Of a stretch of DNA of 9,433 nt, positions 5,304 to 9,433 are shown piece by piece. Made by a program: the position numbers and the translations under genes. The notes beneath the pieces are model-generated. The model made no database searches, was not told where the DNA came from, and saw nothing but the letters and a program-made list of their open reading frames with translations. How positions within the stretch are numbered: the stretch's first letter is position 1; each line of letters opens with the position of its first letter. Source of the DNA: Acidaminococcaceae bacterium UBA2453 (GTDB lineage: Bacteria > Bacillota > Negativicutes > Acidaminococcales > Acidaminococcaceae); assembly GCA_002342505.1 (NCBI GenBank), contig DDQB01000081.1, positions 31,721-41,153 on the forward strand, given 5' to 3'.

Positions 5304-6578
5304 ATGTTTATCATTCAAACAGTACTCTCTTCTTTTTTTATTTGGTGCTTCATCATTGCAGTGTTGGGATTGCTGCGCGGAACAAGACGAAAAAATTCTG
5401 CGCAGTCTTTCAGTGAAAATAAAAATTGTGAAACGGTTTCGGAAAAAAATCCCAGAGAGTTTTCACAAAATAATTTTACGGATGAAGCGGCAGAAAATTT
5501 ATCGCGTTTTGCTGTTGTCATCTGCGCCCACGATGAAGAAAATGTGATTGGCAATTTGCTGGAAAATTTACAGGCGCAAAATTATCCGGCGGAAAAATTT
5601 CATGTGTTTGTGCTGGCGGATCATTGCAGTTACGGCACCGTGGCAAAAGCAAAACGATTTGGTCGCGTTACCGTGTGGGAACGGACCGGCGGGGAACGAA
5701 GCGGCAAGGGCGCGGTGCTGAACTGGGGCATGGATCGGATTTTAAAAAAGCGGCGCGAGTTTGACTGCGTTTTGTTTTTTGATGCCGACAATCAGATCCG
5801 GCCCGACTTTCTTTTGCACATGAACGAAGCCTTTGCCCAGGGGGCGGAAATTGTAACGGGACGCCGCCTGACGGAGAATCCTTTTGATTCTGTTATCAGT
5901 CAGTGGTACACGCTGTACTGGGCGGTGGTCAATTCGTTGTATAACAGCCCGCGTGACAATCTGGGGCTGTCGGCCATGTTATCGGGAACCGGTTTTGCCT
6001 TTCGCATGGAACTGCTCAGAGACAGTGGATGGAAAACCTACAGTCTTTCAGAAGATATTGAATTTACGTTTCTGGAAAATCTGAAAGGCCATCGCATCTC
6101 GTATCTGGCCGCTGCGACTTTTTATGACGAACAGCCTGTCCGCCTTTCGGTGATGTGGACCCAGCTGCGCCGTTGGTGTACGGGGGACTTCCAGATCGCC
6201 TTCCGGTATTTCGGCGACTGGGTGAAAGCGTTTTTTAAAAATCCGTCCTGGCGGTTGTGGGATATCTTCATGGGCGTGGGGATGACGGTCTTTTTCGGAC
6301 TGACGGCAGTGAGCTATCTGGCTCACGGGGGACTGCTGATCTGGCAGGGGCAGTTTCCTCTGCTGGCGGCTTCCACGCTGCTTTCCTATACAGCTACGAT
6401 TGCCGTCGGGTTTGTGGCGGCGGCCAACAGCGGCTGGCCGGTGAAGAAACTGCTGCCCGGCATCCTGACCTTTCCCATTTTTTATTCCCTGTTCTCGTAC
6501 ATTTCGCTGCAGTCCCTGTTCTTTCCGCAGAAAAAATGGGTGCGCATTGAACACAAGAGCAGCCGGATGCATTTTTGA
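5304..6578 (+). CDS. Membrane-bound family 2 glycosyltransferase
   Basis: This 424-residue protein has an N-terminal membrane helix (about 2-24), a polar linker, a GT-A catalytic domain (about 68-295) and two or three C-terminal helices (about 320-408). The catalytic signature of processive-type inverting GT2 enzymes is present: Asp106 in ADHCS, the DAD triad (160-162) for divalent metal and nucleotide sugar, the SEDIE acid region (Glu250-Asp251), and QLRRW (287-291). It likely transfers sugar from a nucleotide donor at the inner face of the membrane, building a surface or exported polysaccharide; donor and product are unknown. Residues about 31-66 are rich in Asn, Ser, Glu and Lys and look like an unstructured linker. 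The ATG at 5304 follows AAAAGG (5291-5296) by 7 bases; an in-frame TTG at 5268 lacks a ribosome site. It stands alone, with neither neighbour related to glycan synthesis. Confidence 0.9.
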   Translation: MFIIQTVLSSFFIWCFIIAVLGLLRGTRRKNSAQSFSENKNCETVSEKNPREFSQNNFTDEAAENLSRFAVVICAHDEENVIGNLLENLQAQNYPAEKFHVFVLADHCSYGTVAKAKRFGRVTVWERTGGERSGKGAVLNWGMDRILKKRREFDCVLFFDADNQIRPDFLLHMNEAFAQGAEIVTGRRLTENPFDSVISQWYTLYWAVVNSLYNSPRDNLGLSAMLSGTGFAFRMELLRDSGWKTYSLSEDIEFTFLENLKGHRISYLAAATFYDEQPVRLSVMWTQLRRWCTGDFQIAFRYFGDWVKAFFKNPSWRLWDIFMGVGMTVFFGLTAVSYLAHGGLLIWQGQFPLLAASTLLSYTATIAVGFVAAANSGWPVKKLLPGILTFPIFYSLFSYISLQSLFFPQKKWVRIEHKSSRMHF

Positions 6579-6609
6579 AGGTTTTTATAAGGAAAAGTAC
6601 GTTCAGCAC

Positions 6610-6638
6610 TTGACAGGGAACACGTTGCGTGCTATTAT
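6610..6638 (+). promoter_or_regulatory. Promoter of the infC-rpmI-rplT operon
   Basis: TTGACA (6610-6615) is a perfect -35 box and TATTAT (6633-6638) a 5/6 -10 box with a 17-base spacer. Transcription should begin near 6645, giving a 5' leader of about 190 bases before infC. Confidence 0.88.
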
Positions 6639-6644
6639 ATTCCG

Positions 6645-6743
6645 GTAACAAAGAAGAAGCCATCCGCTTCTCACCTTGCGGCTATGCTCGACAGGGTCGG
6701 ATACAGCGAACAGCGCGGGTGGAATGTATTCCGCCCGCTTTTT
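6645..6743 (+). ncRNA. infC-operon leader with competing structures (L20-leader-like attenuator)
   Basis: The leader can form hairpin AGAAGC/GCTTCT (6655-6660 with 6666-6671). Next, CACCTTGCG (6672-6680) can pair with CGCGGGTG (6714-6721) with one bulged T. That enclosing stem surrounds an irregular hairpin over 6681-6707 whose tip is TCGAC-AGG-GTCGG. The 3' strand of the enclosing stem is also the 5' strand of the terminator at 6715-6743, so the two folds exclude each other. In Bacillus the same operon is controlled by L20 binding to such a leader and promoting termination. Control by L20 here is inferred from gene order and layout, not from a matched family profile. Confidence 0.68.
6715..6743 (+). 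terminator. Intrinsic terminator inside the infC leader (attenuator)
   Basis: GCGGGTGGAAT (6715-6725) and ATTCCGCCCGC (6728-6738) form a GC-rich stem with one G-U pair, running into TTTTT (6739-6743). It lies downstream of the promoter and upstream of infC, so it can only serve conditional termination of the operon. Confidence 0.85.
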
Positions 6744-6833
6744 CATTTGTTACATCGGAAACGCAGTGAAAGCGTTTGCGGGAGCAATGCGAACGAAGCT
6801 GTGTTTTTACATTTATTTTGGAGGTGAACCGCT

Positions 6834-7349
6834 ATTAGCAAGGCAGACTTACGCATTAACGATGATATCCGCTGGCGCGAGGTACGCGTAATTGACGAGA
6901 ATGGCCAGCAGCTGGGCATCATGTCCAGCCGGGAAGCAAATGCCCTGGCGCAGGAACGTCATCTGGACCTTGTGGAAATTTCCCCGCAGGCCCGGCCCCC
7001 CGTGTGTAAGATATTGGATTATGGCAAATATCGTTATGAGCAGCAGAAACGGGAAAAAGAAGCCCGCAAGAAGCAGAAAGTCTTTGAAATCAAAGAAGTG
7101 AAGCTGCGCCCCGGTATTGAAGACCATGACTTTGACGTTAAGTTTAAGAATGCGGCGCGTTTCCTGGAGGACGGCAACAAGGTCAAGGTTACGATTATGT
7201 TCCGCGGCCGAGAAATGAGCCATCCCGAGCTGGGCGAAGCGCTTCTGAACAGAATGGCTGCAGAGCTGGGCGATACAGCCATCGTAGAAAAGAAACCGAA
7301 AATTGAAGGACGCAACATGACCATGATCGTTGCGCCTAAGCAAAAGTAA
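6834..7349 (+). CDS. infC: Translation initiation factor IF-3
   Basis: IF-3 binds the 30S subunit, keeps it apart from 50S and checks the start codon and initiator tRNA. The product is 171 residues, a normal length. Its N-domain includes INDDIRWREVRVIDENG (8-24), LAQERHLDLVEISP (38-51) and the PPVCKILDYGKY segment (54-65). A lysine/glutamate-rich helix follows, then the C-domain with KEVKLRPGIEDHD, VKVTIMFRGREMSHPELG and the closing KIEGRNMTMIVAP. The first ATG in frame is only at residue 30 and would cut off the conserved N-terminus. Reading back reaches ATT at 6834, which gives the expected SKADLRIND start and lies 6 bases after GGAGGTGA (6820-6827). AUU is the known rare infC start codon, on which IF-3 itself acts to limit its own translation. 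rpmI follows after 18 bases. Confidence 0.97.
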   Translation: MSKADLRINDDIRWREVRVIDENGQQLGIMSSREANALAQERHLDLVEISPQARPPVCKILDYGKYRYEQQKREKEARKKQKVFEIKEVKLRPGIEDHDFDVKFKNAARFLEDGNKVKVTIMFRGREMSHPELGEALLNRMAAELGDTAIVEKKPKIEGRNMTMIVAPKQK

Positions 7350-7367
7350 CTGAAGGAGGACATGACA

Positions 7368-7565
7368 ATGCCTAAGATGAAAACCCGCAGAAGTGCGGCA
7401 AAACGCTTTAAGAAAACCGGTTCCGGCGAATTCAAACGCGGTAAAGCATTCCGCAGCCATATTCTGGAACATAAATCTCCTACTCGTAAGAGAAATCTGC
7501 GTAAAGCAGGTCTGGTTGCCAAGACCGATCACGAGCATGTAGCAAAAATGTTGCCGTACGCATAA
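7368..7565 (+). CDS. rpmI: 50S ribosomal protein L35
   Basis: The 65-residue, strongly basic product begins MPKMKTRRSAAKRFKKTGSG and ends in the usual KSPTRKRNLRKAGLV and VAKMLPYA stretches, the standard length and pattern of bL35. An in-frame ATG at 7362 lies only one base after the ribosome site AAGGAGGA (7353-7360). The ATG at 7368, 7 bases after it, gives the conserved MPKMKT start and is chosen. Gene order infC-rpmI-rplT is the usual bacterial arrangement. Confidence 0.97.
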   Translation: MPKMKTRRSAAKRFKKTGSGEFKRGKAFRSHILEHKSPTRKRNLRKAGLVAKTDHEHVAKMLPYA

Positions 7566-7592
7566 GATTGAGAAAACAGGAGGAGAACAATC

Positions 7593-7946
7593 ATGGCAAG
7601 AATTAAAGTTGGCGTAACCGCCCATCGTCGTCATAAACACATTCTGAAATTAGCGAAAGGCTATCGCGGAGCAAAACATCTGTTATTCAGAAAAGCCAAT
7701 GAAACCGTAATGAAAGCGCTGATGTATGCCCGTCGCGACCGTCGCGCCAAAAAACGCGAGTTCCGCAATCTGTGGATCGCCCGTATCAACGCTGCGACCC
7801 GCGCAAACGGAATGTCCTACAGCCGTTTCATTTACGGCCTGAGCAAAGCTGGTATCGAACTGAACCGCAAGGTGCTGGCCGACATGGCGATCAACGATGC
7901 GGCTGCTTTTGCAAAGCTGGTTGAAACTGCAAAGAACGCGCTGTAA
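7593..7946 (+). CDS. rplT: 50S ribosomal protein L20
   Basis: This 117-residue basic protein matches bL20 along its full length. The N-terminal arm ARIKVGVTAHRRHKHILKLA is followed by the GYRGAKHLLFRKANE segment, the YARRDRRAKKREFRNLWIARINAA helix and the globular domain with NGMSYSRFIYGLSKAGIELNRKVLAD. L20 is needed early in 50S assembly, binding 23S rRNA. In several bacteria it also represses this operon by binding its leader; the structured leader at 6645-6743 fits that. The ribosome site CAGGAGGAG (7578-7586) is 6-7 bases before the ATG. Confidence 0.98.
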   Translation: MARIKVGVTAHRRHKHILKLAKGYRGAKHLLFRKANETVMKALMYARRDRRAKKREFRNLWIARINAATRANGMSYSRFIYGLSKAGIELNRKVLADMAINDAAAFAKLVETAKNAL

Positions 7947-8002
7947 TTTTGTAAAAGAAGTGCAGACGAATTCATCAGCGCTTCCTTAAATTTCGCAGAC
8001 AG

Positions 8003-8033
8003 AAAGAACCTGATTCGTTCAGGTTCTTTTTTT
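8003..8033 (+). terminator. Rho-independent terminator of the infC-rpmI-rplT operon
   Basis: AAAGAACCTGA (8003-8013) pairs perfectly with TCAGGTTCTTT (8019-8029) around a 5-base loop, and the 3' strand continues into an unbroken T run to 8033. It is 57 bases after the rplT stop codon. Confidence 0.93.
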
Positions 8034-8053
8034 ATGGGAAAAACAGTGGAGTA

Positions 8054-8062
8054 TGATATAAT
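8054..8062 (+). promoter_or_regulatory. Extended -10 promoter of the RNA methyltransferase gene
   Basis: TGATATAAT (8054-8062) contains a perfect TATAAT with the TGn extension. At 17 or 18 bases upstream there is only a poor -35 match, which extended -10 promoters tolerate. It lies between the rplT terminator and the next gene, leaving a leader of about 130 bases. Confidence 0.68.
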
Positions 8063-8103
8063 AAACCAGCATCATTGATATTTCAGTTGCTGTTTCGGAA
8101 ACA

Positions 8104-8180
8104 TGTTTCAATTTGTTTTAAGACGTTTCAATTTTAATTTGTTTCATGTTGTTTTAATTCATTCCCATTCATTTTCATTT
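8104..8180 (+). repeat. T-rich low-complexity leader with repeated GTTTCA units
   Basis: GTTTCAATTT occurs at 8105-8114 and again 20 bases later at 8125-8134. Related units are GTTTCATGTT (8141-8150) and GTTTTAATTC (8151-8160), followed by three CATT-containing units to 8180. The whole stretch is almost G-free on the + strand apart from the G that opens each unit. It falls in the untranslated leader of the methyltransferase gene. It may be an unstructured leader, a slippage-prone tract, or a regulator site. Confidence 0.5.
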
Positions 8181-8199
8181 AAAAAGAGGATAAAAATTT

Positions 8200-9066
8200 A
8201 TGGAACTTATTACCAGTGTCAACAATCAGCGCGTGAAAGAAGTCGCTAATTTAAAACAGAAAAAATTCCGTGCAGAAAGCGGGACGTTTTTTGCGGAAGG
8301 GCTCCGCGCGGTAAACGAAGCGTTGCAATATGCGGACGTGACCGATTTGTTTTTTGTTAAAACAGAAGAGAGCAAACTGGGTGAAGTCATAAAACACGCA
8401 GAAGAAAAAGGCGTGCGGCTTTACCAGGTGGACGATAAAGTCATGGCGAAACTCAGCGACACAAAAACGCCGCAGGGTGTGCTGGCGGTGATCCGTATGC
8501 CGGCGACCCGGTTGCAGCAGTTGCAGCCGGCTTTTGTTGCAAAGAAGCGGCGCGTCGGAAACGGGAATGATACGGCGACCGCCTTGCCGGATGTAGATAA
8601 CAATGCGCCGGTTGTGATTTTGGACCGCATCCAGGATCCGGGCAATCTGGGGACTGTCATCCGCACCGCTGACGCAGCCGGCGCTATGGGCATTATTTTG
8701 CTGGAGGGGTGCGTGGACGCTTTCAGCCCTAAAGTAGTGCGAGCCTCCATGGGTTCGCTGTTCCATCTTCCCGTCGTGCAGGAGGTCTCCGCAGAAGAAG
8801 CGCTGACCTGGTGCTATGGTCATGGATACGAACCGGCGGCAACGGTCATGACGGGCGCATCCAATTTATACAAAACAGATTTGAGCAGAAAGATGGCGTT
8901 TATTTTAGGAAACGAAGCTAACGGCGTTTCCGAAGAACTGCAGGCCGCGGCGGAAACGCGGCTGTTCATCCCCATGGCGGGGCTGGCGGAATCCATGAAC
9001 GTAGCCATGGCGGCGGGGATCATTCTGTTTGAAGGACTGCGGCAGCGAAAATTTTACAGGGAATAA
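8200..9066 (+). CDS. SpoU/TrmH-family rRNA 2'-O-methyltransferase
   Basis: This 288-residue protein has an N-terminal L30e-like substrate-binding domain (about 1-100), a variable linker (about 101-135) and a C-terminal SPOUT methyltransferase domain. The three SpoU motifs are complete: LDRIQDPGNLGTVIRTAD (141-158, with Asn149 and Arg155), ILGNEANGVS (235-244) and IPMAGLAESMNVAMAAG (257-273). The last two form the knot that holds S-adenosylmethionine. It should methylate a ribose 2'-OH in RNA, probably 23S rRNA. Bacillus has a related enzyme, YsgA/RlmP, near pheS in the same infC-rplT neighbourhood, so a similar target is plausible; RlmB-like specificity is the alternative. AGAGGA (8185-8190) lies 9 bases before the ATG. 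It has its own promoter and is separated from rplT by a terminator. Confidence 0.92.
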   Translation: MELITSVNNQRVKEVANLKQKKFRAESGTFFAEGLRAVNEALQYADVTDLFFVKTEESKLGEVIKHAEEKGVRLYQVDDKVMAKLSDTKTPQGVLAVIRMPATRLQQLQPAFVAKKRRVGNGNDTATALPDVDNNAPVVILDRIQDPGNLGTVIRTADAAGAMGIILLEGCVDAFSPKVVRASMGSLFHLPVVQEVSAEEALTWCYGHGYEPAATVMTGASNLYKTDLSRKMAFILGNEANGVSEELQAAAETRLFIPMAGLAESMNVAMAAGIILFEGLRQRKFYRE

Positions 9067-9068
9067 GT

Positions 9069-9114
9069 AAGCGCTGATTAATTCGATTTAAGGCAACGGA
9101 TTTAATCAGCGTTT
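9069..9114 (+). terminator. Terminator-like hairpin directly after the methyltransferase gene
   Basis: Bases 9069-9081 pair with 9102-9114 over 13 positions (core CGCTGATTAA/TTAATCAGCG) with a 20-base loop. The 3' strand ends in TTTCTTT. The tail is imperfect and the loop large, so it may be a weak terminator backed up by the next one. Confidence 0.6.
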
Positions 9115-9156
9115 CTTTAATACCCACGTATCATTAGGGCTGACGAATATAGTGCG

Positions 9157-9182
9157 GGCTGGCATGTTGTCAGCCTTTTTTT
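9157..9182 (+). terminator. Rho-independent terminator
   Basis: GGCTGGCA (9157-9164) pairs with TGTCAGCC (9168-9175) with one G-U pair and a 3-base loop, followed by seven T residues (9176-9182). The same 3' strand can instead pair with GGCTGAC at 9138-9144, an alternative larger hairpin with the same T-tract. Either form isolates the methyltransferase from the gene at 9339. Confidence 0.82.
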
Positions 9183-9242
9183 ATTTGGGAAGGAAACATT
9201 TGAAATATAAATAAATATTATAACTTTATGAAAAAATAATAT

Positions 9243-9271
9243 TTTACTTTATAGCTTAAAAGAGGTATAGT
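9243..9271 (+). promoter_or_regulatory. Possible promoter of the gene entering at the right edge
   Basis: TTTACT (9243-9248) and TATAGT (9266-9271) are 17 bases apart, matching 4/6 and 5/6 of consensus. A second -10-like TATAAT at 9278-9283 has no good -35 partner. The surrounding 9183-9322 is very AT-rich and holds no gene I can support. Confidence 0.45.
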
Positions 9272-9338
9272 AAGAAATATAATTAATATGGCAAATATTG
9301 TCAGCATTTAATTTCAAAAAATAGGAGATGAATTTATT

Positions 9339-9433
9339 TTGGCCTTACTTTCCTTAGAGCTGCTGCTTGCTTCAATTTTCCTCGGATTTTTCCGTCACAT
9401 GAATACGGGGCTGTTGGCCATAGGCTTTGCTCT
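9339..9433 (+). CDS. N-terminus of a membrane protein, possibly SLC13/MatC-type permease (partial)
   Basis: The open frame from TTG at 9339 runs to the end of the window. Its 31 complete codons encode a hydrophobic helix (about residues 2-18), a short basic turn FRHMNTG, and the start of a second helix LLAIGFA. This pattern resembles the N-terminus of SLC13/MatC-like dicarboxylate permeases, where a first helix is followed by a positively charged turn and N-x-G-L-L. The match is a recognition from few residues and is tentative. GGAGATGA (9324-9331) is 7 bases before the TTG. The ATG within that ribosome site (9328) is in another frame and stops within ten codons. The C-terminal part is outside the window. 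Confidence 0.6.
   Translation, partial: MALLSLELLLASIFLGFFRHMNTGLLAIGFA

Noticed and set aside
5204..5416. Plus-strand open frame of 70 codons before and over the glycosyltransferase start
   Set aside because: It covers the -10 box, lacks a ribosome site and overlaps the glycosyltransferase in another frame.
6645..6743. Possible T-box riboswitch because of GGGTGGAA near the terminator
   Set aside because: The T-box bulge consensus continues differently after GGGTGG, no specifier stem is visible in the short leader, and the downstream genes are translation factors and ribosomal proteins rather than synthetases.
6676..6891. Short plus-strand open frame of 71 codons in the infC leader
   Set aside because: It spans the attenuator hairpin and the infC ribosome site, has no ribosome site of its own and overlaps the conserved infC start in another frame.
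6849..7640. Minus-strand open frame of 263 codons opposite infC-rpmI-rplT
   Set aside because: It overlaps three unmistakable genes on the plus strand and has no recognisable domain; it is an antisense shadow.

Overview
The window looks like a chromosomal segment from a Firmicute, most likely an anaerobe of the Negativicutes (Veillonella, Megasphaera, Dialister or Acidaminococcus-like). The placement is an inference. It rests on purine-rich Shine-Dalgarno sequences, moderate GC, an infC-rpmI-rplT operon with a long attenuator-like leader, and a sodium-dependent, biotin-dependent malonate decarboxylase locus. No species can be named from the sequence alone.

Region 1 (1-2715) is the 3' end of a malonate decarboxylation (mad-type) cluster read left to right. 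It holds the tail of one small biotin carrier gene, then a complete second carrier of 69 aa whose C-terminus is identical. Next come madL and madM, the two subunits of the malonate:Na+ symporter, and mdcB/citG, which makes the precursor of the phosphoribosyl-dephospho-CoA prosthetic group of the decarboxylase acyl carrier protein. The decarboxylase, carboxyltransferase and ACP genes are expected upstream, outside the window. The carrier-madL gap holds two strong hairpins without T-tracts.

Region 2 (2716-5148) continues on the same strand. It has an AEC-family permease related to MdcF (a second, unrelated candidate malonate carrier), a PaaI-type hotdog thioesterase, and a small two-helix membrane protein of unknown function, ending at an intrinsic terminator. 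A long hairpin lies between mdcB and the AEC gene.

Region 3 (5197-6578) is a single membrane-bound family 2 glycosyltransferase with its own likely promoter.

Region 4 (6610-8033) is the translation operon infC-rpmI-rplT. It has a near-consensus promoter and a leader that can fold either into an intrinsic terminator or into a competing structure. infC starts at the rare codon AUU, and a strong terminator follows rplT.

Region 5 (8054-9182) is a SpoU/TrmH-family RNA 2'-O-methyltransferase with an extended -10 promoter and a T-rich repetitive leader, followed by two consecutive terminator-like structures. Region 6 (9243-9433) is an AT-rich promoter region and the first 31 codons of a membrane protein that begins with TTG and resembles SLC13/MatC-type permeases.

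All supported genes are on the + strand. I saw no tRNA, rRNA, CRISPR array, insertion sequence or phage gene. The window is mostly ordinary metabolism and housekeeping. The points most worth a second look are the tandem biotin carriers, the attenuator-like infC leader, the unexplained intercistronic hairpins, and the stacking of malonate-linked transporters.
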